From assembly GCF_003751085.1 (NCBI RefSeq), contig NZ_RJJY01000001.1, positions 5,704,001-5,768,000 of the forward strand: a stretch of DNA of 64,000 bases. Direction: 5' to 3'. Below are positions 1 to 9,171 of this stretch, one piece after another (position 1 is the first letter of the stretch; every line of letters starts with the position of its first letter). The translations under genes and the position numbers were made by a program. The stretch comes from Micromonospora sp. Llam0 (GTDB lineage: Bacteria; Actinomycetota; Actinomycetes; Mycobacteriales; Micromonosporaceae). The notes beneath the pieces were generated by a model, which did not search any database, was not told the origin of the DNA, and saw only the letters and a program-made list of their open reading frames with translations.

Positions 1-2193
1 GCGCTGACCGAGTCGATGGCCGCGCTGGCGCCCGCCGCAGAGCATCAGCTTGCCGTTGACCTGCGGCTCGACGCCCAGATCAGCGTTCCGCCTCAGGTAC
101 TAGACGAGGCGGTACTCGCCGCAGAGGTGTTGCTGCGCGTGACCACGCAGCCGTTCGGTTCAGTCGCCTGGTTGGACTACCACGCCCGGTTCCGTGACCG
201 CTACGGGCCGGGTGCGCTGGTGCCGGTCCGTGAGCTGGTCGCGGACTCCGGCCTGGGGTACCCGACCGGATTCCTCGGCGCACCGCGCGCACGTCCGGCC
301 TGGCGGACGCTGACCGAACGCGATGTGCGTCTCGGGGCGATGATCCAGAAGGCGGTTCTCAGCGGTGCCGATGAGATCCGCCTGACCGACAGCGATATCG
401 CCGCGCTGACCGTCGGCGACCATGCTTCGGCCGTCCCACCTCCCCGAGTCGAGCTGGGGTTCGCCGTGCATGCGGCCACGACCGAGGCACTGGACGATGG
501 GGACTTCGAGTTGCGGGTGGCGGCAGCGCCCCGGACGCCGACCAGCATGGCCGGGCGGTTCGCGTACCTGCTCGACCCGCCCGAGCGAGCCCAGGCCATC
601 AGGTCCTTCACCGCTGACGAGCGCGGCCCTGGCGAAGCGTTGGCGGTCCAGATATCGTTCCCGCCCCGCCGGACGCACAACCAGAATGTCACCCGCGTCG
701 GCACGTTCCTGCCCGATGTGCTGTCCCTGTCCGAGCATCCAGACGGCCCGGTGATCGATGTGGACGACCTCGCGGTCACCGTCGACAGCGAGCAGATGTA
801 CCTCGTCCACCAGCCCACCGGCCGCCGCGTCGTCCCGCACATCCCGCACGCTCTCGACACCGTGGTGCAGACCCCGCCTCTGGCACGGTTCCTCGCTGAA
901 GTCGCCGACGCCCGCAGCGCCGTCTTCGGGCCGTTCGACCACGGCGCAGCCGCACGCAACCTGCCCTACATTCCCCGTATCCGGTACCGCCGGATCATCC
1001 TGGCCCCGGCACGCTGGCTGCTAAACGCCGCCGACCTCACCCCTGACAACGCCGGCCAGGCCGACGCGACCGAGGCCCGGTGGGAGGCGTCCCTCGCCTC
1101 GTGGCGGCGGCAGTGGCGCGTGCCTGCGCGGGTCGTGGTCTGCCACGGCGAGCTACGCCTTCCCCTGGACCTCGATCGGCCGTTCGACCGTGCCCTCCTG
1201 CGTACCCGCCTCGCCCGCGCGGATCGGCTCGAACTCCGCGAAGACGCCCCTGCCCGCGGCTACGGGTGGACCGGAGGTCGCCCGGCCGAGTTCCTCGTCC
1301 CACTCGCCTTGACCACTGCGCCGATCCGACGCACGCCGGTCACCCACCCGCCAGGCGACACGCTGTGGCCTGGAGCGTCTACCGTCGTTCACGCCCAGTG
1401 GATCGGCAACCCGGCCCGCGCCGACCAGTTGCTCACCGCCCACCTGCCGAGGCTGGCCGACAACCTCGCCGGCCTCGGCGTGGAACGCTGGTGGATCAGG
1501 CGGCACCGCGACACGATCAGGCTTGAAGCCGACCAGCACATATCCCTGTTCCTGCGCCTCAGCGAACCCGGCGCCTACATACCCGTGTGCGCGGTCCTGG
1601 CTGGTTTCGCCGCCGGCTTGGAGGCTCGCGGACTGCCCGCCGAACTCATCCTCGCCCCGTACCGCCAGCACCTTGCCCGCTACGGTCACGGCCCCGCAGT
1701 CCAGGCCGCCGAGGAGGTCTTCGCCACCGACACCGCCGCCGCCATCACGCAGCTGCGGACCGCCGAGCAGGCGGGCATACCCGCGCAAGCGCTCGCGGCT
1801 GCGTCCATGGCGCGGCTCGCCGCAGCTTTCGCCCCCGACCACGAGACCGGGTACCGGGCGTTGTTGGCCTGCCTTCACGGGGCGGCCACACCTGCGGAGC
1901 GCACGCTTTCCGACCTGGCCCGTCAACTGGCCGAGCCCACCGGCGACTACCGAAACCTGCGGACCATGCCCGGCGGGGGTGCTGTCGCGGACGCCTGGCA
2001 GGCACGTGACGTCGCTTTGCGTGCCTACCACGATTGCCTGCTGCCACAGCGCGACCCCGCGAGCGTCCTGCGGACCCTCCTGCACGAACACCACATGCGC
2101 GCGGTCGGCGTCGACCCGGACTTCGAGCGCAAGACCAACCACGCCGCGCGAGCGGCGGCAATGCGCTGCCTGGCCCAGGCAGGTGCCCGGTGA
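1..2193 (+). CDS. Class I lanthipeptide dehydratase LanB (3' part; starts before the window)
   Basis: The frame is open from base 1, so only about 730 C-terminal residues of a protein that is usually about 1000 residues are visible. The first half matches the C-terminal part of the lantibiotic dehydratase (glutamylation) domain. From about residue 455 (around TLWPGASTVVHAQW) to the end it carries the SpaB_C-type 'thiopeptide-type bacteriocin biosynthesis' domain, which performs glutamate elimination. Known LanB enzymes glutamylate Ser/Thr of a leader-bearing precursor using Glu-tRNA and then eliminate glutamate to give dehydroalanine and dehydrobutyrine. The LanC gene begins inside its stop codon (GTGA overlap), which indicates translational coupling. 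The domain call is firm. The precursor peptide is not in the window. Confidence 0.9.
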   Translation, partial: ALTESMAALAPAAEHQLAVDLRLDAQISVPPQVLDEAVLAAEVLLRVTTQPFGSVAWLDYHARFRDRYGPGALVPVRELVADSGLGYPTGFLGAPRARPAWRTLTERDVRLGAMIQKAVLSGADEIRLTDSDIAALTVGDHASAVPPPRVELGFAVHAATTEALDDGDFELRVAAAPRTPTSMAGRFAYLLDPPERAQAIRSFTADERGPGEALAVQISFPPRRTHNQNVTRVGTFLPDVLSLSEHPDGPVIDVDDLAVTVDSEQMYLVHQPTGRRVVPHIPHALDTVVQTPPLARFLAEVADARSAVFGPFDHGAAARNLPYIPRIRYRRIILAPARWLLNAADLTPDNAGQADATEARWEASLASWRRQWRVPARVVVCHGELRLPLDLDRPFDRALLRTRLARADRLELREDAPARGYGWTGGRPAEFLVPLALTTAPIRRTPVTHPPGDTLWPGASTVVHAQWIGNPARADQLLTAHLPRLADNLAGLGVERWWIRRHRDTIRLEADQHISLFLRLSEPGAYIPVCAVLAGFAAGLEARGLPAELILAPYRQHLARYGHGPAVQAAEEVFATDTAAAITQLRTAEQAGIPAQALAAASMARLAAAFAPDHETGYRALLACLHGAATPAERTLSDLARQLAEPTGDYRNLRTMPGGGAVADAWQARDVALRAYHDCLLPQRDPASVLRTLLHEHHMRAVGVDPDFERKTNHAARAAAMRCLAQAGAR

Positions 2194-3347
2194 CGGACAC
2201 CAACGAGGTCGACAGCGACGCGGACTGGCAGTCGCTCGCCACCAGCATGGTCGGCGTCGCCGTCCTCGCAATCGAGCGAGCGTCCAACGGCACCAGCGAC
2301 TGGACGGCCGTGCACCACCTCGTCAGGCGAGCCGCGAGCAGCCCGGTCGACGCGGGCAGGCACACGGGCCTGTACTACGGAGCACCAGCCATCCTGTTCA
2401 TGCTCAACGCGGCCACCTCCGATGGCCGGGACCGGTACACCACTGCCCGGCAGAACCTCACCCACCACGTACGGCGGCTCGTACGCGAACGCCTGACCGC
2501 CACAGACGAACGGCTCCGACACGGCCGGCACGCGACGTTCGCCGAGTACGACCTCTTCTCCGGCCTCATCGGCATCGGCGCCCTACTCCTGCGGGACCTG
2601 CCCGACAGCGACGAACTCAGCGACCTGCTCAGGCACGTCGTACGGCTGACCGAGCCCCGCAGCGACGACGGACAGCAACTCCCCGGCTGGTGGGTAGACC
2701 ACGATCCTGACCCACTCCTGCCCACCCCCGGCGGCCACGCCAACCTCGGCATGGCCCACGGCGCCGCCGGACTGCTCTCCCTGCTCGCCCTCGCTACCCG
2801 AGCAGACCGGCAGGTCGACGGCCAGACGGAGGCGACCGAGCGCCTGTGCGCCTGGTTCGACCGATGGCGGCAAGAGACACCGCACGGTCCGTGGTGGCCC
2901 CAATGGCTCACCCGTGACGAACTGCTCACCGGCCGCCCGATCCAGAAAGGTCCGGGGAGGCCGTCATGGTGCTACGGGGCACCTGGCATCGCCCGCGCAC
3001 TGCAACTCGCCGCCATCGCCACCCATCACACCGCCCGTCAGGTCGCAGCCGAAGCTGCCCTAGCAGCGTGCCTTCGCAGCCCTCAGGTCGACCGCCTCAC
3101 CGAGCCCGGGATCTGCCACGGCCTAGCCGGACTCCACGCCACCGCACACCGCGCAGCCACGGATGCCCGAACCCCGGACATCGCCACACAGCTTCCCGCC
3201 CTCGCCGAACGCCTCACCCACAGCGAGCCCGGCCTCAACCACGCCGGATTCCTGACCGGCCGCACCGGCTGGTCCCTCGCGATGCAGACCGTGCACCTGA
3301 GCACGCAACCCCGAACCAAGTGGGACGCATGCCTACTGATCACCTGA
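2190..3347 (+). CDS. Lanthionine synthetase C family protein (LanC cyclase)
   Basis: A 385-residue cytoplasmic cyclase that adds Cys thiols to dehydrated residues to form (methyl)lanthionine rings. The LanC signatures are in order: a GGHANLGMAHGAAG block (about 181-194), SWCYGAPG (about 259-266) and ICHGLAG (about 308-314). C261, C309 and H310 are the expected zinc ligands. The length is normal for a stand-alone LanC. The GTG start at 2190 overlaps the LanB stop by 4 bp, and the next gene starts 19 bp before the LanC stop, so this is one operon. The substrate is presumably the precursor that LanB dehydrates. Confidence 0.93.
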   Translation: MTDTNEVDSDADWQSLATSMVGVAVLAIERASNGTSDWTAVHHLVRRAASSPVDAGRHTGLYYGAPAILFMLNAATSDGRDRYTTARQNLTHHVRRLVRERLTATDERLRHGRHATFAEYDLFSGLIGIGALLLRDLPDSDELSDLLRHVVRLTEPRSDDGQQLPGWWVDHDPDPLLPTPGGHANLGMAHGAAGLLSLLALATRADRQVDGQTEATERLCAWFDRWRQETPHGPWWPQWLTRDELLTGRPIQKGPGRPSWCYGAPGIARALQLAAIATHHTARQVAAEAALAACLRSPQVDRLTEPGICHGLAGLHATAHRAATDARTPDIATQLPALAERLTHSEPGLNHAGFLTGRTGWSLAMQTVHLSTQPRTKWDACLLIT

Positions 3348-4288
3348 CCATCAACCCATACCGCATGGCCGCCCTCGTCGAGGCCACCATCTCGGGAACC
3401 TCAGCGGAGGCAACCGCGGCCGAGACAGGCATCGACGTGAACGACCTCGCCGACGCGGTGCAGACCTACAAAGCCGCCGGGCTCGCCGCCCTGCAACGCC
3501 AGCACGCCAGCATCTGGTACCACGCACTCATCAGGCCCCACGACTGGACCACCGCCGAAGCCCTGTTCCGGGTCGAGATCGCCCCACACCTGGACCGGCT
3601 CGACGGAGAGGGAACCCCATGGTGGTTCCTGCGCAAACACCCGTACTGGCGGATCAGGGTCCGCACCACCGACCACGACGCCGCCAGCACACTCCTCGAC
3701 GAACTCGCCACCACCGGCGTGATCGCCGACTGGCGGCCAGGCATCTACGAGCCCGAGACAGCCGCGTTCGGTGGAGACACGCCCATGGCCATCGTGCACG
3801 AACTGTTCTGCGCCGACAGCCGAGGCATGCTCCACTACACCGGAGCCGACCCCCATTCGACCGGTCGCCGGGAACTGTCCCTACTGCACATCCGGGCACT
3901 CCAACACAGCGCGGGACTCGACTGGTTCGAGGCAGCGGACGTGTTCGATCAGGTAGCCCAGATGCGACCCACCCCTCCGACCGCCGACGCGACCCGGGTC
4001 CAACGACTCGCCGACCAGATGCGACCCCTGCTCGCCCTCCCGGCCGACGCCCGCACGGCGTTGTTCGCCCCCGATGGCCCACTCACCCCGGCCAACGACT
4101 GGCACCTGGCCTTCATACGAGCCGGCGAGCAGTACGCCGAAGCAGCCCGCGCGGGCCACCTCCGCCGTGGCGCCCGAGCCGCCCTCGCCCAGATCGTGAT
4201 CTTCCACTGGAACCGACTCGACCTGCCCGCCCACACCCAAGCAATCCTCGCCCGCGCCGCGACCGCCGCCATCCTGCCCGGGAGCTGA
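3329..4288 (+). CDS. Stand-alone thiopeptide-type (SpaB_C-like) bacteriocin biosynthesis protein
   Basis: A 319-residue protein with a central and C-terminal SpaB_C-like domain. Markers are WYHALIRPHDW near residue 64, WWFLRKHPYWRIRVR near 95, a central HELFCADSRGMLHY block, and a C-terminal helical part ending HWNRLDLPAHTQAILARA. The first 55 residues look like a small helical or HTH-like cap. In split dehydratases such proteins do glutamate elimination, and in thiopeptide pathways relatives make the pyridine ring. The preceding LanB already carries a fused copy, so this one may have another role in an FxLD-type system. The ATG start lies 19 bp inside the LanC gene, and the next gene follows after 3 bp. 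Confidence 0.85.
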   Translation: MPTDHLTINPYRMAALVEATISGTSAEATAAETGIDVNDLADAVQTYKAAGLAALQRQHASIWYHALIRPHDWTTAEALFRVEIAPHLDRLDGEGTPWWFLRKHPYWRIRVRTTDHDAASTLLDELATTGVIADWRPGIYEPETAAFGGDTPMAIVHELFCADSRGMLHYTGADPHSTGRRELSLLHIRALQHSAGLDWFEAADVFDQVAQMRPTPPTADATRVQRLADQMRPLLALPADARTALFAPDGPLTPANDWHLAFIRAGEQYAEAARAGHLRRGARAALAQIVIFHWNRLDLPAHTQAILARAATAAILPGS

Positions 4289-4291
4289 GCC

Positions 4292-5446
4292 ATGTACCAC
4301 GCCACCATCGCCGCCGCCGTACGCCGCTTCCCGCTCCTCGGCCGCCCACGCCCCGACTGCCCACCCCTACCCCTACGCATCCAAGAGATCACCGATGCGG
4401 CCAACACCGCCACCCACAAGGGCGAACACGGAATCGCCGACGCCGCGCACGCCCTCAACAAGGCCGCCCTCATCGCCAGCGACGCCGGAATGCCAGAACT
4501 CGCCCGCCAACTCTGCTGGCAACACATCGACACCTACCGCCGCCTGACCAGACCGCTCACCACCCTCGAAGCCCACTACATGCTCGAACCCGTCCTCAAC
4601 CTGGCCCGCCTGCAGATCCGCGCCGACCAGGGAACACCAGCACTACGACTCATCGAGGCCATGTACCAGGCGGTCACCCACCGCACCGACCTCACCATCG
4701 GCGATCACACCTTGCCCACCGCCAACCTCACCGGCGACCGAGACGAACGCCGCAAGCTGCGACAGTGGGTATGGCTCCAACTCGTCAGCGAAGGCATCCG
4801 CATCCTGGCGCTCGGCCACCGATGGCGAGACGCCGCCGACCACGCCCGTATCCACAACGGCATGGGCGACCACCTGATGGAAGGCAGGCAGGCAACCATC
4901 ATCGCCTCGTGCATTCAGGGCAACCCGCACCAAGGCCGCGCAGTACTCGCAGCCAGCTCAGTCACTGAACCGTGGGAGCATCAGATCGCCGCCTGCCTCG
5001 AACTGATATGCGCAGGCCCAGGCAGCCCTCGCGCGATCGATTGCCTATCCACCGCCGTGGAGCGACTCACCATCCCCATAGCCGCATCCAACTACGCGTC
5101 CTACCGAGCACGTCTCGGGCTCACCGTCGCCATCCTCGCCAGCGCCATCGAGCCGGAAGTGGCAACCCACGTCCTCCACCAGACCGCGCAACAGGCAATT
5201 GAGACCGACGACGGCTACGCCGCCCGCGACGTCCTCGGCTTCCACGAGCCCTTGGCCGGCATCACCCGAGACCAGTACGCCCACCTACGCCGTATCGCAG
5301 CCAACGCGGGCCTCGGGGTCGGAGAACTGCCCGCAGCAGTGACCTACAAGATCACTACCACAGCGACGACAGCTGTGAAGGTCCTAGACACGGTGCTTCA
5401 GGCGCGGTCTCAGGCGAGTCCCCTTACGAAGCCGATCCCCACGTAG
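4292..5446 (+). CDS. Helical hypothetical protein of the lanthipeptide operon
   Basis: A 384-residue, Ala/His-rich, all-helical protein without a signal peptide or membrane segment. Repeated amphipathic helices (for example ITDAANTATHKGEHGIADAA and HALNKAALIASDAGMPELAR) resemble a TPR/SEL1-type solenoid, but I do not recognise a catalytic motif. It starts 3 bp after the preceding SpaB_C-like gene, so it is the last visible gene of the operon. A scaffold or leader-binding role is possible but is only inferred from position. Confidence 0.75.
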   Translation: MYHATIAAAVRRFPLLGRPRPDCPPLPLRIQEITDAANTATHKGEHGIADAAHALNKAALIASDAGMPELARQLCWQHIDTYRRLTRPLTTLEAHYMLEPVLNLARLQIRADQGTPALRLIEAMYQAVTHRTDLTIGDHTLPTANLTGDRDERRKLRQWVWLQLVSEGIRILALGHRWRDAADHARIHNGMGDHLMEGRQATIIASCIQGNPHQGRAVLAASSVTEPWEHQIAACLELICAGPGSPRAIDCLSTAVERLTIPIAASNYASYRARLGLTVAILASAIEPEVATHVLHQTAQQAIETDDGYAARDVLGFHEPLAGITRDQYAHLRRIAANAGLGVGELPAAVTYKITTTATTAVKVLDTVLQARSQASPLTKPIPT

Positions 5447-5692
5447 ATCGACGGCACCCATCGTCGACTCGGCCGCGCCGTGTTCCGCACCCGCCTTCCT
5501 GGCCTGCTTCGGGCAGGAGCAACGCGCGCTGCTGCGAACCGGCCTGCTCGCCGCCGACGAGCAGGCCGATCTCTGTAGACACGCCTGGATCGCGATGTCG
5601 GAGCTGGACGCGCTGCCGGACAGGCCGCCATGGGACTACCGATAGGCTGAGTTACCACCCCTGGAACTCCATCTGGTCCAAGAAGGGCGACG
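5447..5692 (+). other. Gap with a short coding-like remnant
   Basis: About 245 bp between the lanthipeptide operon and the next HTH gene. From about 5457 to a TAG at 5643-5645 one frame reads like the end of a real protein (SAPAFLACFGQEQRALL, then a tail ending PDRPPWDYR), but no credible start or RBS precedes it. It may be a small unrecognised gene or the 3' remnant of a deleted one. No RNA gene or clear terminator was seen. Confidence 0.3.
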
Positions 5693-6178
5693 GTGCCTCG
5701 TCATCCGGAAACGGTGGTCACACCGAACGCGCTGCTCGCCCGCGCACGTAGACAACTGTCGTCGCCGCAGCGAACCGGGCAGCGCCTGTCCCGGTCCGAA
5801 CTGGCTGACGCCGTCAACGCTGCGCTCGACCGGCTTTATCAGGGCCGAAACCTCGGCGCTCTGTACGTCGACAACCGATGGATCGGCAAGCTGGAGCGCG
5901 GTGAACACCGCTGGCCCAGCCCCGAGCGGCGCGCGGCCCTGCGCCACGTCTTGGGTGCTGGTAACGATGCCGAACTCGGCCTATACAGCCCACGACGTAC
6001 GGCTACAACGAATCCGGTCACCCGCAGCGGCGTCTCTGTGCGCGACAGGGGTTGTTGGGACACGTCCCCAGCAGGTATCGACAACCTCAAGATCAACAAC
6101 GAGGCGGACGGTGTCCGAGCACTGGATCCGGTCAGCGATCTGACCACTGCGCTATGGGGGGTACTCAGCCCTGCCTGA
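5693..6178 (+). pseudogene. Truncated HTH regulator, paralogue of the intact gene at 6903-8318
   Basis: The GTG-started product is 161 residues. Its first about 110 residues closely match the N-terminus of the 471-residue regulator encoded 700 bp away on the other strand, sharing SRSELADAVNAALDRLY, WIGKLERGEHRWPS and AALRHVLGA. This region is the HTH-like DNA-binding part. After LDPVSDL the reading frame ends, and the roughly 330-residue TPR region of the paralogue is absent. It is therefore either a truncated duplicate or a mini-regulator that could compete for operator DNA. I favour a truncated duplicate. Confidence 0.6.
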
Positions 6179-6396
6179 CCCGGAACGTTCCCGACTGAGC
6201 GTCGCTTTCTTCGATTGGGCTCGAACCCTCCTTAACACATGAACATTCAAAACCGGCCCATGATCAACACCGGCGGCTCAGGCGATCGACCGTCGAAGGT
6301 CCCCACTTCACCGCCCGATCGCACCACCCGCCACAATTCAGGTCGCGACAACGACCAGTTAGTTAGGATGGCCATGACGAATGGCCGCACTCCTGG

Positions 6397-6882
6397 CTAC
6401 TTGCCGCCTTCGTCATAGTAATGCCGCAGCATGTCGCCAGTCCATCTCGGTTCGCGAATTTCACCGCGCGGACCCATGGCACTGAACCAGGGCTTGATGT
6501 CGATAACGGGCGTACCATCGACAGCATCGAGATCCTCGACGTGCAGGTCGAGCCCATCGACAGCGAGGAGCTTGCAGCGGGAGACACCGAGCCAATTGAG
6601 GCGGCGCATGTTGCGGTGGCCGAAAATGCCGACCGGCGGCCACTCCGGGTTGTCCCGTGGCCGGCGTGCGCCAAGGTGCAGGTCTGTGGGATCCGTGAGG
6701 TGGAACCGGAAAACCACTTCGAGGTGAGAGAAGTCCTCCAGTCCAGCGGTTGCGTCGGGTGCGAATCTTTCCGAATCGATCCGGATTACTGATCGAGTGC
6801 CGCCCCAATAGTCATCGGTTGGCTCCATGCGGCCACCGACGACGACAGCGAGGGTCAGGATGTCGAACCTCTGGGAATCCAC
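6397..6882 (-). CDS. TrmO/TsaA-like SAM-dependent tRNA methyltransferase family protein
   Basis: A 161-residue TrmO/YaeB (UPF0066) family protein. The signature block runs HLGARRPRDNPEWPPVGIF, HRNMRRLNWLGVSRC and DGTPVIDIKPW. Family members N6-methylate the threonylcarbamoyl group of t6A37 in tRNA using SAM, although many short actinobacterial members are uncharacterised. I chose the GTG at 6882 because GAGAGGAA lies just upstream; a further in-frame ATG lies 21 bp before it. The upstream gene on the same strand ends 20 bp before this start, so the two are probably co-transcribed. Confidence 0.75.
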   Translation of the reverse strand: MDSQRFDILTLAVVVGGRMEPTDDYWGGTRSVIRIDSERFAPDATAGLEDFSHLEVVFRFHLTDPTDLHLGARRPRDNPEWPPVGIFGHRNMRRLNWLGVSRCKLLAVDGLDLHVEDLDAVDGTPVIDIKPWFSAMGPRGEIREPRWTGDMLRHYYDEGGK

Positions 6883-6902
6883 GCAGCGTTCCTCTCTGCA
6901 GT

Positions 6903-8318
6903 TCATGCGGTGGTGAGGTAGATTGCCGCTCGTTCGTCTATGCGGCGAACGGCTGGAACGTGGTGGAGCCATGGCCGCAGGGCCATTTGGATATTTGCTG
7001 CGGTTTGCCGTGTACGACCGGACCGGACGCCTGACATGGCGTCGAGGGCTGCGGCCCAAGTGTCACCGGCCTGCTCTATCTCGCCCGTCTCAGCGTAGAT
7101 CGTGCCGAGATATCCGAGGGTGACGGCGTGGGTGCGAGCGAAATGGCTGGCCTGTCGCAGGTGTACGCTTCGCTGAAACTGGTCTCGGGCACCGCTGTAG
7201 TCACCGAGCAGATGAAGTGTCCGGGCGGTTTCATGCGCGAGCGCGGCCTCGGTGAAGAAGAACACTCGCGTCGGTTCGTCGTCACCGACCTCGGCGGCTC
7301 GGAGGTCGTTCTCGGCGCGGATGAGGGCACCGGCTGCTACCTGGGGACTGCCTGCTGCGGCGAGTGCGCGAGCGTGGACGACACCGATCAGGGCGCGTTC
7401 ACGCGGACTTGCGGCAGCGTAGCGGGGTGTGTCTATAGCTGCGGTGGCGAGCTCCAGCGCCTGCTGCGGTTGGGAAAGGTCAAGGGCTTGGTGGGCCAGA
7501 GCACGGAGAATGTGTCCGGTGAGGGCATGGTCATCGGCTTCGCGTGCCAAGCGTGCCGCGAGGCTGAGGTACCGGCGGGCGGCGGCATGGTCCGAGTCAT
7601 CAAAAGCCATCCAACCGGTAAGGTAGGCCACTTCTGCCGCAGCGGACAGCAGTCGACGCCGGGTGCGCTCGTCGCTGTCGGCGGCGAGTAGTCCGACGAC
7701 GTCGGTGTGCAGGTATTGGGTCACCGCGGCTCGTCCGTGACCACCGCCGCGCCGTTGATCGGCCCGAGAGAACATCTGGGCCATCTCGCGGACAGCGTCG
7801 GCGTCGTCACTGGTCGCACGGCGGGCTGCCGGCCGTGCCGGCCTGCTGGCGTCGTAAGCGAGGATCCCGACGGCAGTGGAGGCAGCCGCTCGTAGCAGAT
7901 GCCGCCGAAGTGAGTCCACGTCCACGCTCCCGAGATCGCCCAATGGGTCCAGGGTATCGATCTCGGAGCTGCCGCTGGTTGGCCCATCCCTGCCGTCTGC
8001 GAGTACCGACTCGGTGCGCCGTGGGCTGTAGAGGCCGATTTCCGCGTCTGTAGCACCGAGGACGTGTCGTAGGGCGGCACGGCGTTCCGCGCTGGGCCAC
8101 CGGTGTTCGCCGCGCTCAAGCTTGCCGACCCAGCGGGCATCCACGTACTGGGCGGTCATGTCCCGGGCGGCGTAGAGCCGATCAAGGGCGGCGTTGACCG
8201 CATCGGCCAGCTCAGCACGGGACAGGCACTGGGCCGGCCGCATAGGTGATGGGAAGCGCCGACGGGCATCACTGAGCCGGATATTTGGTGTGATCACCGC
8301 GTCCTGGCGTCGGGGCAT
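6903..8318 (-). CDS. HTH-type regulator with C-terminal TPR repeats
   Basis: A 471-residue cytoplasmic protein. Residues about 30-95 form an HTH-like domain (SRAELADAVNAALDRLY and WVGKLERGEHRWPS), followed by a Ser/Asp linker and about 300 residues of Ala-rich helical TPR-like repeats (LSLAARLAREADDHALTGHI, ALAHQALDLSQPQQALELA, LGYLGTIYAETGEIEQAGD). This architecture is common in actinomycete regulators near specialised-metabolism genes, where the TPR part senses a ligand or partner. The ATG is preceded by GGGAGGAG. A TrmO-like gene follows 20 bp downstream, and a truncated paralogue lies nearby on the opposite strand. Confidence 0.8.
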   Translation of the reverse strand: MPRRQDAVITPNIRLSDARRRFPSPMRPAQCLSRAELADAVNAALDRLYAARDMTAQYVDARWVGKLERGEHRWPSAERRAALRHVLGATDAEIGLYSPRRTESVLADGRDGPTSGSSEIDTLDPLGDLGSVDVDSLRRHLLRAAASTAVGILAYDASRPARPAARRATSDDADAVREMAQMFSRADQRRGGGHGRAAVTQYLHTDVVGLLAADSDERTRRRLLSAAAEVAYLTGWMAFDDSDHAAARRYLSLAARLAREADDHALTGHILRALAHQALDLSQPQQALELATAAIDTPRYAAASPRERALIGVVHARALAAAGSPQVAAGALIRAENDLRAAEVGDDEPTRVFFFTEAALAHETARTLHLLGDYSGARDQFQRSVHLRQASHFARTHAVTLGYLGTIYAETGEIEQAGDTWAAALDAMSGVRSGRTRQTAANIQMALRPWLHHVPAVRRIDERAAIYLTTA

Positions 8319-8691
8319 CGGCTCCTCCCTTCACGACGCTCAATCGAACGCCGTCGCCACGACAGACGTACAACCGCGATTGCTTGAGCGATGCCAGCTT
8401 ATCGGTCAATTCAAGGCGGCTTCGTCCCCACGGCCCCGTCTGCGTTGACGCTTCGGGTGCGCAGTTCGGCGGTCCGGAGTCCCACTGCCCGTCAAACCGT
8501 CGCACCCACGCTCGCTTTGTCCCGATCTGACCGGCCGAAGTTGGCGGACGGCTTGTTCGCGCGTTCACTCCGTTCACCGCGGCACGCCAACTGGGGTGGG
8601 CGTGGCTGGTCGTATGACGCCCCAACTCCCAACCGCTGACACGCCTAGTGCCAGCCTTGCGGCTCCGGAAACCTACCTGCGGTGTCGGCTC
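8319..8691. other. Intergenic region, nothing recognised
   Basis: About 370 bp between the start of the HTH/TPR regulator and the end of the GNAT gene. Open frames here lack an RBS and show no family signature. It must hold the promoter of the regulator gene at its left side. No RNA gene or repeat was seen. Confidence 0.5.
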
Positions 8692-9171
8692 TCAGGTCAG
8701 TAGTCGCTGGTAGACCGCGCGATCCTTGCCCGGTCCTTTGAACGCGGTGATCACGTCGATGTCGTTGACCCGCCGGTCGCCGGGCATGTTGGTGAATCCC
8801 ATCGACAGCCAGGCCGAGTGCGCGGTGGTGTTGTCCGGCTCGGAGGTGAGGTACAGGCGCCGGCATCCCCAGCCGGCGGCGCGGTCGGCCACCACGGTAA
8901 GCAACGCGCGGGCGATTCCACGGCCCCGGGCGTCGGGGTGGGTCATGACGTCCTGCACGTAGACATCGTCGGGCTGGTCCTGGCCGCGCAGAGCGATCAC
9001 CGCACCGCGTACCCGGCCATCCGCGTCCACGGCCAGCGGGCACGTGCTTGAGAACAGGTTCGCGTAGAGCCAGTAGTCGGACAGGTCCCGCGCTCGGATG
9101 TAGGGGGCGCCCAGGGCCATCAGCTCGCGGACCGCCGCAAGGTGGTCGACTGTCAGCGCGGTGATGATCAT
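8692..9171 (-). CDS. GNAT family N-acetyltransferase
   Basis: A 159-residue GNAT-fold enzyme. The acetyl-CoA pyrophosphate-binding motif is visible as VMTHPDARGRGIARALL (Q/RxxGxG/A type), followed by the typical YLTSEPDNTTAHSAWLSMGF strand-helix with the C-terminal 'N..A...W...GF' pattern. The acceptor substrate is unknown. The ATG lies within the stop of the upstream phosphotransferase gene (ATGA overlap), so the two are translated together and may act on the same compound. Confidence 0.85.
   Translation of the reverse strand: MIITALTVDHLAAVRELMALGAPYIRARDLSDYWLYANLFSSTCPLAVDADGRVRGAVIALRGQDQPDDVYVQDVMTHPDARGRGIARALLTVVADRAAGWGCRRLYLTSEPDNTTAHSAWLSMGFTNMPGDRRVNDIDVITAFKGPGKDRAVYQRLLT

Noticed and set aside
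160..942. Long minus-strand frames opposite the LanB gene, and similar long antisense frames opposite GajB, SulP, prfC and others
   Set aside because: They mirror the codon pattern of the real genes on the other strand and lack recognisable domains.
6205..6235. A tRNA T-arm-like string (GGTTCGAGCCC on the minus strand)
   Set aside because: The stem does not pair as a 5-bp T-arm and no anticodon or acceptor arm can be drawn around it.
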